A stretch of DNA of 64,000 bases from Verrucomicrobiales bacterium (lineage in GTDB: Bacteria; Verrucomicrobiota; Verrucomicrobiia; Verrucomicrobiales; DEV007). The first letter of the stretch is position 1. Each line of letters begins with the position of its first letter. A program made the position numbers and the translations under genes. Below are positions 10,198 to 18,513 of the stretch, piece by piece. A model generated the notes under the pieces. That model had not been told where the DNA came from, searched no databases, and was given only the letters and a program-made list of their open reading frames with translations. The stretch lies in assembly GCA_029212615.1 (NCBI GenBank), contig JARGPJ010000002.1, positions 558,001 through 622,000 of the forward strand, read 5' to 3'.

Positions 10198-10587
10198 TCA
10201 GCTAACCTTTTCGCCGGGGGCAGCGGGGCGTTCCGGGAGGAAATCTAAAGGAACACGCGGGGCATCGCCCCAGAGATCCTCAAGCGCATAGAGATCGCGC
10301 TTCTCCTCGTGGAAGATATGAACGACGACATCAATGTAATCGATCACGAGCCACATACTCCCCGGGTCGCCATCTGAAGAATTTGGCTTTTCCCCCATGA
10401 CCTCTTCATTGCGCATCCGAATCTCGCGATTGACGGCCTTGAGGTGCGGAAGCGATGTCGCGGTACAAAGAACAAAGAAATCGGCGAGCGTCGAGATCCC
10501 GCGTAAGTCGAGAATCATGATGTCCTCCGCCTGAATCTCATCAGCGTGGAGGGCACATGTCTTGGCGATGGTAAGTGAGTCTGGCAA
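10198..10587 (-). CDS. rsfS: Ribosome silencing factor RsfS (YbeB/Iojap)
   Basis: A 129-aa Iojap-family protein. The family binds ribosomal protein L14 and blocks subunit joining when nutrients are scarce. Recognisable segments are EDIMILDLRGISTLADFFVL, SLPHLKAV and the C-terminal WLVIDYIDVVVHIFHEEKRDLYALEDLWGD block (residues about 79-108). Length is normal. It is followed without a gap by cinA, which suggests co-translation. Confidence 0.94.
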   Translation of the reverse strand: MPDSLTIAKTCALHADEIQAEDIMILDLRGISTLADFFVLCTATSLPHLKAVNREIRMRNEEVMGEKPNSSDGDPGSMWLVIDYIDVVVHIFHEEKRDLYALEDLWGDAPRVPLDFLPERPAAPGEKVS

Positions 10588-10667
10588 AATAATGACCTTT
10601 CGAAAGGCCTAAAATGCGGGGAAAACGCCGTTTCGCAACGCGAATTTTACCGAGTAGGTCTGATACT

Positions 10668-10700
10668 CAAGAGGGTAATGCCATCAACTTGACCCTCTTG
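10668..10700 (-). terminator. Inverted repeat downstream of the DUF1080 gene
   Basis: A perfect 9-bp inverted repeat, CAAGAGGGT (10668-10676) and ACCCTCTTG (10692-10700), with a 15-base loop, lies 43 bp past the DUF1080 stop. There is no T-tract on either strand, so it may be a Rho-assisted terminator or a regulatory element upstream of rsfS rather than a simple intrinsic terminator. Confidence 0.4.
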
Positions 10701-10742
10701 CATGAATTCAGGTGAGGCACAAAAACAATCTCCACCTTATCG

Positions 10743-11390
10743 CTAGAGCGCCTTGACCCTCAAATCACGAACCCAAAAGGGCAGTCCGTGGTCCTGAATC
10801 GTGATGTATCCTTCCTCGTGAAGGGCCTTTTCTTTGGGCTTCTTTGCGGCAAGATCAAGGTCCTGCACCTTTTCCCCATTCAAAATCACGGTGAGGTGAT
10901 CGCCCTGAACAGTCACCGTCATACGATTCCACTCTCCGGCCGGAATCGTCATGTTCTTCGAAGCTCCCTGAGTTTTGATCACCCCGCCGTTGTCATGATG
11001 TCCCATTTCCTCATCACTTTTACCGCTGGAATCGAGGATCTGAACTTCAAAGCCGCTTTCGACAGGATCAGTGCGGTCACCCACCCGGAAATAGAAACCT
11101 GAATTTCCGCCTTCGTTATATTTGTATTCAAAATCAAAAACAAAATCTCCGTATTTTTTCTTCAGCCAAAGATAGTGATGGTAACGCTTCCAACCTTCCT
11201 CACCCTCCCGGGGTTCCAGATACAGTGAGCCGTCCCCGTCAATCTGCCAGTTGCCCTCTGTTTCCAACATCTCCATGTCAGTCCCGTCGAAAATAGTCAC
11301 AAAGCCTTCAGCATCTTTTTCCGGATGTCCGGCTTGAGCAGAAAGGGCGGCAAAAGCCGTTAGAATAAAAACAGTAAGGAAATTCTTCAT
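10743..11390 (-). CDS. Secreted DUF1080 (3-keto-disaccharide hydrolase family) protein
   Basis: About 215 aa from the ATG at 11390, which opens a classic signal peptide (MKNFLTVFILTAFAALSAQA). The remainder is one DUF1080 beta-sandwich: FVTIFDGTDMEML at the start, YGDFVFDFEYKYNEGGNSGFYFR, HHDNGGVIKTQGASKN, GEWNRMTVTVQGD and YITIQDHGLPFWVRDLRV at the end. The family is abundant in PVC bacteria and is annotated as acting on 3-keto sugars; the substrate cannot be read from sequence. It is divergent from the redoxin gene with about 90 bp between starts. Confidence 0.85.
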   Translation of the reverse strand: MKNFLTVFILTAFAALSAQAGHPEKDAEGFVTIFDGTDMEMLETEGNWQIDGDGSLYLEPREGEEGWKRYHHYLWLKKKYGDFVFDFEYKYNEGGNSGFYFRVGDRTDPVESGFEVQILDSSGKSDEEMGHHDNGGVIKTQGASKNMTIPAGEWNRMTVTVQGDHLTVILNGEKVQDLDLAAKKPKEKALHEEGYITIQDHGLPFWVRDLRVKAL

Positions 11391-11478
11391 GAAACGTATC
11401 ATGAGAGAATATCTTTTCCGTCGCAACACCGTGATAATGTGCCAGATTTTTAAAGACTTAAGTCCCTACACTCTCTCT

Positions 11479-12039
11479 ATGAAGCTTCCCACCACCTCAT
11501 TTCTTCTCGCCCTCGGCCTTCTCGCCCTGCCTCTTGCTGCACAGGAACCAAAGAAGGGTATTGAAGGGAAAGAAGCTCCTCCCCTCGGAGTCACTACCTG
11601 GATTCAGCTTCCTGAAGGAAAAGAACGACTCGGACTCCCTGATTTTAAGGATGAGGTACTCGTGATTCTCTGTTTTCAAAGCACCTGTATGGCTTGCGAG
11701 AAACGCGAATTCCCCGTCCTGCAGGAATTGATAAAGCAATTTGAAGGCACCGAAGGCGTTTCATTTCTTGCCATTCAGACCCCATTTGAAGACTTTGCGA
11801 CCAACAGTGAACTTCAGCTCAAACCGATTGCCCAAAAACACAAGTTGGATATTCCGATCGGACACCTCGCCAAAACGCAGGATACTTACAGCATCAACGT
11901 TGCCTACGAAACAGGGGGAACTCCATGGTGGATCGTGATCGACCGCGAAGGAACGGTTGTCTTTAATGATTATACGATGGCTCCGGATGTCGCCGCCGCC
12001 AACATCAATAAACTGATCGAAGGAGCACCGGTCGAATAA
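11479..12039 (+). CDS. Secreted thioredoxin-fold redoxin (TlpA/peroxiredoxin-like)
   Basis: 186 aa beginning at the ATG at 11479 with a signal peptide (MKLPTTSFLLALGLLALPLAAQ). The thioredoxin fold carries a CMAC active-site pair in CFQSTCMACEKREFP, a cis-Pro region (YETGGTPWWIVIDREG) and ends with an alpha helix. Probably a periplasmic thiol oxidoreductase; partner unknown. The frame is open upstream to 11389, but those residues are not signal-like. A bidirectional terminator follows. Confidence 0.82.
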   Translation: MKLPTTSFLLALGLLALPLAAQEPKKGIEGKEAPPLGVTTWIQLPEGKERLGLPDFKDEVLVILCFQSTCMACEKREFPVLQELIKQFEGTEGVSFLAIQTPFEDFATNSELQLKPIAQKHKLDIPIGHLAKTQDTYSINVAYETGGTPWWIVIDREGTVVFNDYTMAPDVAAANINKLIEGAPVE

Positions 12040-12067
12040 AAAATGGAGCCGGCGACGGCTTCTTTTT
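12038..12067. terminator. Bidirectional intrinsic terminator
   Basis: Stem AGCCG-GCGA-CGGCT (12047-12060) flanked by an A-run on the left (12038-12043) and TCTTTTT on the right. It lies between the convergent redoxin gene (+) and the TpsB gene (-) and can serve both. Confidence 0.7.
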
Positions 12068-12138
12068 ACCTACCAACTTCGCTGCCTCCGAAACGGGGGA
12101 GACAGATCAAGAATACGGTTCCGGAAGTCCCAGGATCG

Positions 12139-13929
12139 TCAGTAACTCAGGGTGATCCCAAAATGAAATCGCCCATCATCGCGGGCACCCATTGGAAGCC
12201 CGTGAGACTGAATCGGCCATCCATAGGAGGCACGCGCTACGCTCTTGTCCCCAAGCCGGCAGTTCAAGCCCAACCCGATACTCTGAATCGAAGGACTGAC
12301 CTCTCCCGGCAGCTTACCCTCAACCTGAAGGGCCGCGGCATCCCAGAACAGGAAGAATTGAGAAGCATCCTTCTGTCCTGACATACCCTCCCATCCGAAA
12401 GAAAACTCAGGAGAGTAAAGTTCAAGATTGGCAATCACCCCTGAATCCCCCCGCACGACACTCTCATCGAATCCCCGAACCGTTTGATATCCGCCGGCGA
12501 GGATTTGCTCAGTTGCGGCAAGCCGGTCAGAGGATGACTGCCCGGAAAGCCGGAACCTCATCGTCATGTCACGGGGGAGCCGTTGAAAGCGCTCGATCTC
12601 AGCGAACAAATAGGAGTAATCACTCGTCGATCCATAGCGCGCTAACCCGAAACTGAGATCGTCGTTAAAATCAAACATATCCCCGGGAGAGCCAGCGACT
12701 CCGGCACGAAAGTCGATAACACCGCCTTTATCCCGGAGACGAAACCCGTATTCCCCTCTGAACTGCCCCACCGCAATTCGAGTGTTCAGCAAATTGAGAG
12801 AACCGAAAATCAAATCTGTATCAGTTGTCTTATAGTCGAATCCGAAAGCAAGATGATGGCTGAAGTTTCGATTCACGGCTGGACGTTGAAGCGGCACCCG
12901 GTAGTCGAAAGTAAATTGACCACTGGTCCCCTCAGTATCGAAGATACCGGGGTTGGCAGCCTCACTTTCAACGTAGGCTCCGAATAAACTGAGGACATGC
13001 CTCCACGGCAGATAAGCCTTGTAGTATGCGGAGTGGGCCTCGAGGTGCTCAAAATCGACATCCGAAGCGAAATTGTAGCCAACGATATGCTCTCCCTCCA
13101 ACGGGTTCATCCAGACCGCGCCGAAGTTCACTTCATTCTCTCCTGTGAAATCCACCCCGGTGTTGCCGAACCCGACATAAAACGAGAGAGGATCGCTTTC
13201 GACGACGTCGAGGACGATGTCGCTCGTTCCATCTTCCACTCCCTTTTCGTAGACGAGGTTTACCTGACGAATCGGATTCTCGTTGATCCAGTCGAGGTCA
13301 CTATCCAACTGCCGTCGGCCAAGTCTGTCCCCCGGGGAAACTCTGATCTGAGAGAGGAGCATACTCTCGCGTGTGACACGGGCGCCGTCGACGCTAACCT
13401 CACCGAGAACAGCCTCTTTGACGACTACCTGAAGCTTTCCCCCGGTAATATTCTGTTCCGGAAAGTAGACATCAACCAGAGGATAGTTGCTCGACCTCCA
13501 GGCTAATACAATCTCGCTCGATAGATCGGCGAGCAACTTCATCGACAGCGGCTGTCCAAGAAAGGGCTGAACCCGCGCAGACAGTTCTTCGGGAGCCTCG
13601 ACGCCGGCGCCGATAAGGAGAGGCGTTGAAGCCGCCGACGGATCCATCGTGGCGTAGGACTGATCGGAAATTAACACGAGCGTCACCAGATCAACGCCGA
13701 GCGGGGTTGAGTCGGTGACCGCCTCCTCTTCCTCCTCAGCAAAAGAATCAGCGACCGTCTCCTCACCGCCCCCAATCGCCGTCCATTGGTCAACACCACG
13801 TTCGAGGGGGCGATTCTGGCCATACGAAACGACGAACGAAAAGAACAGAGCAATGCACAAAAACACTTCGGCCCCGACCGGGCCGAAAGGAGTGAATATG
13901 CTTAGATTACTGCGTTTTATCATGGCCAC
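12139..13929 (-). CDS. TpsB outer-membrane transporter (ShlB/FhaC family)
   Basis: A 596-aa two-partner-secretion pore. A signal/hydrophobic segment occupies residues about 22-38. The POTRA-like periplasmic region follows (residues about 95-240, including NITGGKLQVVVKEAVLGEVSVDG). The remainder is a beta-barrel containing the TVRGFDES motif typical of the L6 loop of FhaC/Omp85 proteins, and it ends in a C-terminal aromatic (GITLSY). It starts 11 bp after the TpsA stop, so the pair is one operon with the upstream FecR gene. Its cognate substrate is almost certainly the 1301-aa TpsA. Confidence 0.92.
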   Translation of the reverse strand: MAMIKRSNLSIFTPFGPVGAEVFLCIALFFSFVVSYGQNRPLERGVDQWTAIGGGEETVADSFAEEEEEAVTDSTPLGVDLVTLVLISDQSYATMDPSAASTPLLIGAGVEAPEELSARVQPFLGQPLSMKLLADLSSEIVLAWRSSNYPLVDVYFPEQNITGGKLQVVVKEAVLGEVSVDGARVTRESMLLSQIRVSPGDRLGRRQLDSDLDWINENPIRQVNLVYEKGVEDGTSDIVLDVVESDPLSFYVGFGNTGVDFTGENEVNFGAVWMNPLEGEHIVGYNFASDVDFEHLEAHSAYYKAYLPWRHVLSLFGAYVESEAANPGIFDTEGTSGQFTFDYRVPLQRPAVNRNFSHHLAFGFDYKTTDTDLIFGSLNLLNTRIAVGQFRGEYGFRLRDKGGVIDFRAGVAGSPGDMFDFNDDLSFGLARYGSTSDYSYLFAEIERFQRLPRDMTMRFRLSGQSSSDRLAATEQILAGGYQTVRGFDESVVRGDSGVIANLELYSPEFSFGWEGMSGQKDASQFFLFWDAAALQVEGKLPGEVSPSIQSIGLGLNCRLGDKSVARASYGWPIQSHGLPMGARDDGRFHFGITLSY

Positions 13930-13940
13930 TGTTACCGTCT

Positions 13941-16900
13941 CTATCCATTTCCAAGTGCCGCCGTCAATTCATCAAATGCTTCGCCATTGAGCATTTCATC
14001 CAGTAGCGCAACCGTTTCGGGATCAAGCTGAATCGGAATATTCAGAATCCCTATCGGCCCATCCTCCGATGTGAGAGGGATCGCGAGGTTCATTCCCAAT
14101 GCTCCCAGCAATTCCTGGTGAGCCGCTGCCATCATGCTCTGACGAAGCAATTCCAAAATTTCAGCAGGAGGCATTTCAGACAAGTCGATGGCGTAGGCCC
14201 CGTCCGCGTTGACGAGAACAACTCCACCGCCGATGAACTCGATCGCATTTGCCAGTTCCTTCCATGAGCCTATTCCCAGCGACTCACGCAACTCCTCCAG
14301 GACCGGTGCCGGAGGCACACCCGCACCGCCCATTTCAATTGGGCCATCCAGATTGATGATCGTCCCGTCCAGCATCGTGATAGAGGCTTGAGCGGCGATC
14401 CCGGCGGAAGCCGCCCCAAATGCATTTCCGCCACCTCCGGGAGTATTTCCTGACATCAGATTGTTAGAGCCGGATCCTCCTGAGAAATTATCAATTACGG
14501 CTCCCGGTGGGCCATCATCACCTCCCTGCGACGTGAAAACATTACCTGTTTGCTGATCAAGAACGACCTGCGAGTTCTGTCCGTTTCCCACATTATCGAG
14601 CTCTCCCGTCACAACGAAGTTACTCGCCAGGATCGTTGATCCCCCTACAAAGAAAGGATTCGAACCGGTGGCGACGGCCCCGCCGAAGTTAAGCGAATTC
14701 GACCCGCCGCCCCCGTTGAGAAGCTGAGTTAAACCATTTCCGCTACTGACGACGGTGTCGTCACCGGGGCCGAGAAGCAGCTGAAGCAATTCTACGCCGC
14801 TGAAATAATATTGCGGGTTCCGGGAAATACGGTTCTCCCCGATGGTATACAAATTGGTTCCCCCCAGATCTGTATCATCAATAATGAAGGAATCATAGCC
14901 GCCACCTCCAATCACCAGATCTACCGTCGCTTGATTTCTAAAAATGAATCGGTCGTCCCCGCCTTTTCCGTCAATAATCTCGAAAGATTCGAAAGTGGAA
15001 GTTGAATGCCCCTGACGCCTTCCCGTGCCGCTACCCACCCCGGTGATCTCAATGACATCATCGTCGTTGGTTCCGCGAATCGTGTCTTTTCCACTTCCCC
15101 CCACAAGCGCGTTGATGCCTTTAAAAAAGTTCACCTGCGTTGCTCTGTCCTTCGAATAATCAACGACCACTGACTCCGAAAACATCCGGAAGCTTAAGGT
15201 ATCATGTCCTGCTTCCCCCCTTATTTCCTCCACTGAACCGCCGGGAATGATTTCAAACAAATCGTCACCCTCTCCACCGTCTAGAATTCCCCCGAAATGC
15301 TCTCCTTCCTCCAATTGAACGGTAAAGGAGTCATCCCCACCCTTTCCCTGGACACCTTCAAACCCCTGAAAACTGTAGGTAGTTGATGGAGCTACATAGG
15401 CATAATCGTAAAAGGTTTCTTCATACTTCGGCCCCTCCGTCTCAAGGGGGTAATACGAAGGCGCAAACACTTCAATGGTGCCCCCGTTTTCTCTGTCGAT
15501 CGTGATCAGGTCATTTTGGGAGCCCCCCTGAATAACACTCCCTGTGCCACTCCCCACAAATGACTCAATTCCGCCAAAGGATCCAACACCCATGGTGGAA
15601 TTTTCGAGATCAATGACAAGTGGACCCGTAAACTGAGAAAAGTCGAGGGTATCCCCAAATTCTGAAGAGCCATAGTCATTGATCGTCAGCCCCATTGGAA
15701 TCACTGATCCTCCGAAAGAATAGATCGTGTCTTCGTCGTAAGCTGTTCCAGTGATCGATGAACTGGAAGACAATAAATTCCCATTTGGTCCAAAGCGGAA
15801 ATCACCACTTTCCACATCAACTGAAATTGAATGGTAGGATCCACCACTGTAGATAGGAGCTTCGATCACCACGCCATACCGTTCAGAACTTCCAGTCGGT
15901 GCCCTCGTTTCCCCTGAAATATGGATATCCCCACTCGAAGAGGAAATGATGTAAGAAGCCCCCCAATCGGGCGACCCGATAACGACACCATGGTTTCCGT
16001 CAGCATTTCCACCAGTTCCGTAAATAGAGACATTCCCATTTGCAGCGATCTGCCCATTGATCGTCACCCCGTCAAAATCCCCGTCGGTTGCGGTAGGATT
16101 ACGGTTGGCATTCAAACTAACAGATCCCTGCATTCCGATAGATCCCTCCAAATCAATAGCCCTCCCCGCATTCACCACGAGATTTCCTCCCCCATTGATC
16201 ATCGAAGCTCCCATGGAACTTTCCACGTCTTCTCCCTGCATCACAAAATCGCGCTCCGCATTGAAAGTGAGATCATTATTCTGAGACCAGCTAATTGAAG
16301 CACCAGATTGGACGGTGATGTCTCCACTACCGGAAATTGAATCCTTGTCAGTCTCGATCACGAGGCTTGCCGAGGAGAGAAAGTTCTCAATATCAGCATC
16401 CATGAGAGTATTTTGATTGACCGGGCTGGGGCCTATCGGACCCGGTGACGTGCCGTCAACGATCAAGATGTCATTGGGATCAATCAGTAATGTCCCCCCT
16501 TTTCCGCCCGGAGCCTCGAGGTGAACCTGGTCGGATAATGAAGAAACAAGCAGCGCGTTTTTACCGGAAATTTCGATAAACCCTCCGTCTCCGGAAAAAC
16601 CACCGCCACGGGCGGAGACATCCCCCTGAAACGAAAGGGTATCCTCTGCAAACAGGATTACCTCGCCACCGTTTCCAACCTCCCCGGCACTGGCATCCAG
16701 TGTGGCTCCACTGGCGATCGTCACATTCGTCGCATTCATCAATTCGGGGTTCTCCCCGCGCCTCCCGCCACCAACATAGATGCGACCACCGGCGCTTTCT
16801 CCATCAGCAAGAATTAGCGATTCAGAAAAAAGATCCACTTCACGTCCGAGGATGAATATGTCGCCTCCCTTACCGGCTTCTGAAGAGACATCCACCTCAC

Positions 16901-17846
16901 CGTCTATTTCAACCCGACCGTCAGACCCTGCATCAACAACGACACGGGCGACCGGCATGGGAGTCCCGGGCGCTTCCTGAGCAACCGGTCGCGCGATCAA
17001 CTGACCGGTGGATCGAATCCCTGAGCTTCCACCCGCCCTGAGAAAAATCTGCCCTCCTTCCTGTGTCACTCCGGTAGCTGCGACGCGCCCCTCGTTCTTC
17101 ACGGCCATGCCGTACACATTCCCCCCGTGAGCTTTAAGCTCCGCAATGTTCGCTTCGACGACACCCCGATTCACCACTCCGTCCTCCTGCACCGCGCCGG
17201 CACCACGAACAAAAACCCTCTCATTGCCGGACTCAGAGATGAGAATGTTATTCCCTGCAGCGAGCCCGACGGTACCTTGGGGGGCCCGGATCGTGCCTTC
17301 GTTCAACACTGACTCTGCAAGCAGAAAAACATCACCTTCAAAAGAACTGATCTCCCCAAGATTGACGACAGCAGCAGCAGATTCGCCTCGAAAATTCAAA
17401 TCCCCGCCCTCCAGAAAATTCTCATTTGAAAGATCAAGCGTCGAAGCCGTAAACCCTGCGGTGTCGACCCGCCCTCCCGGACCGATCACAACACCATTTG
17501 GATTAAGCAAAAAGATCCGGCCATTTGCAAGAAGGCTGCCATCGATGCGGGACAAATCCTGACCCGTGACTCTGTTTAAAGTTGCGGCGGAACTCCCCGG
17601 CTGGGAAAACCTCGTCACCTCTCCGTCGGAAATCGAAAAACTGTTCCAATCGATGATCCCGTGCGAACCTTGCTGGATAACCTTCAGCGTGTTGCCGCTC
17701 TGAAGAATCTGAATATCACCATGTCTGACAACAGCGCCTCCGGGGTTGGCAAACAGCGATGCCGGGATCGAAATTACCAGCCCAAGAAACGCGACGAAGA
17801 CACCGTAGTGCCTCCTTGCTTTTCCTGTATGCCTCCTCCCGTTCAT
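13941..17846 (-). CDS. TpsA filamentous-haemagglutinin-type secreted protein
   Basis: A 1301-aa exoprotein. After a signal peptide (residues about 1-33, ending SLFANPGG) comes the TPS secretion domain with HGIIDWNSFSIS, ATLNRVTG and the hallmark FLLNPNGVVIGPGG. A long Gly/Ser/Asn-rich beta-helical region follows. From about residue 790 there are several acidic GGxGxD-like stretches (GGEGDDLFEI, GGSGKDTIRG, GKGGDDRFIF) reminiscent of calcium-binding RTX nonapeptides. It is exported by the TpsB encoded 11 bp downstream. The role is probably adhesion or surface structure; the target is unknown. Confidence 0.92.
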   Translation of the reverse strand: MNGRRHTGKARRHYGVFVAFLGLVISIPASLFANPGGAVVRHGDIQILQSGNTLKVIQQGSHGIIDWNSFSISDGEVTRFSQPGSSAATLNRVTGQDLSRIDGSLLANGRIFLLNPNGVVIGPGGRVDTAGFTASTLDLSNENFLEGGDLNFRGESAAAVVNLGEISSFEGDVFLLAESVLNEGTIRAPQGTVGLAAGNNILISESGNERVFVRGAGAVQEDGVVNRGVVEANIAELKAHGGNVYGMAVKNEGRVAATGVTQEGGQIFLRAGGSSGIRSTGQLIARPVAQEAPGTPMPVARVVVDAGSDGRVEIDGEVDVSSEAGKGGDIFILGREVDLFSESLILADGESAGGRIYVGGGRRGENPELMNATNVTIASGATLDASAGEVGNGGEVILFAEDTLSFQGDVSARGGGFSGDGGFIEISGKNALLVSSLSDQVHLEAPGGKGGTLLIDPNDILIVDGTSPGPIGPSPVNQNTLMDADIENFLSSASLVIETDKDSISGSGDITVQSGASISWSQNNDLTFNAERDFVMQGEDVESSMGASMINGGGNLVVNAGRAIDLEGSIGMQGSVSLNANRNPTATDGDFDGVTINGQIAANGNVSIYGTGGNADGNHGVVIGSPDWGASYIISSSSGDIHISGETRAPTGSSERYGVVIEAPIYSGGSYHSISVDVESGDFRFGPNGNLLSSSSSITGTAYDEDTIYSFGGSVIPMGLTINDYGSSEFGDTLDFSQFTGPLVIDLENSTMGVGSFGGIESFVGSGTGSVIQGGSQNDLITIDRENGGTIEVFAPSYYPLETEGPKYEETFYDYAYVAPSTTYSFQGFEGVQGKGGDDSFTVQLEEGEHFGGILDGGEGDDLFEIIPGGSVEEIRGEAGHDTLSFRMFSESVVVDYSKDRATQVNFFKGINALVGGSGKDTIRGTNDDDVIEITGVGSGTGRRQGHSTSTFESFEIIDGKGGDDRFIFRNQATVDLVIGGGGYDSFIIDDTDLGGTNLYTIGENRISRNPQYYFSGVELLQLLLGPGDDTVVSSGNGLTQLLNGGGGSNSLNFGGAVATGSNPFFVGGSTILASNFVVTGELDNVGNGQNSQVVLDQQTGNVFTSQGGDDGPPGAVIDNFSGGSGSNNLMSGNTPGGGGNAFGAASAGIAAQASITMLDGTIINLDGPIEMGGAGVPPAPVLEELRESLGIGSWKELANAIEFIGGGVVLVNADGAYAIDLSEMPPAEILELLRQSMMAAAHQELLGALGMNLAIPLTSEDGPIGILNIPIQLDPETVALLDEMLNGEAFDELTAALGNG

Positions 17847-17877
17847 TTCCTTTCAGCAGTTCGGTCCCACGCACGGT

Positions 17878-18396
17878 TTACTGCCCGTCCTCAGCTTCCG
17901 TTGGAATGATTTCGACCCGCCCCTCTTTGACCTGGGCAAAGCCTTTCCCGTCCTTTACAACGACCGAGTAAAACGTGCCCCGCGCTGCTGCTACCCCGCT
18001 GGGAGTCCGGACCTTAAAATCCAGCTCAGTTGCCGCTTCCGGCTTCAAAAGCGCCCCGAGACTACCGCTCTTCAAATCAATCAGGATGTCAGACGGTGTC
18101 GCTACTTCATCAATGCTTTCGAGGACAACTTCAGAATTCGCTGCAATTCGAATCGCGGACCGGGGCGTAATGACAACGACCGCACGGGAATCATCGCCCG
18201 TCACGACCGTCGATCCCACTGCTACCTTATCACCTTTCTCTAAGGGCACCGCGGCAGCACCTTCGCCGGAAATGACCTGAACATCACCAACCGCTACGGT
18301 CACCGTGCCGCTTTCGGGTTCGGCATAGGATAGTGTCGTTAAGAGGAGGCACGTTAAAGCTCCTGAAACAAAAAAACAAAACGGCGAGCTTTTCAT
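17878..18396 (-). CDS. Secreted FecR-domain protein
   Basis: 172 aa with a signal peptide (ending LLLTTLSYAEPES) and a FecR domain: KGDKVAVGSTVVTGDDSRAVVVI, then SAIRIAANSEVVLES and FKVRTPSGVAAARGTFYSVVV. There is no anti-sigma helix and no transmembrane segment after the signal, so it is a periplasmic FecR protein rather than a sigma regulator. It lies 31 bp upstream of tpsA on the same strand and is divergent from the CHASE2 cyclase. FecR, TPS and CHASE2-cyclase genes are often neighbours in PVC bacteria and cyanobacteria, which is my recollection of the family literature. Confidence 0.88.
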   Translation of the reverse strand: MKSSPFCFFVSGALTCLLLTTLSYAEPESGTVTVAVGDVQVISGEGAAAVPLEKGDKVAVGSTVVTGDDSRAVVVITPRSAIRIAANSEVVLESIDEVATPSDILIDLKSGSLGALLKPEAATELDFKVRTPSGVAAARGTFYSVVVKDGKGFAQVKEGRVEIIPTEAEDGQ

Positions 18397-18513
18397 GGTA
18401 TCACAGTGGTTTCCTTAGTGTCTTAGCGATGATTAAGTCATAATTCAACGCTTATTGTACCAAAGTAGCGACGCTTTCAGTTCTCTGATTATTCATTATT
18501 TCTATTTTTTTTC

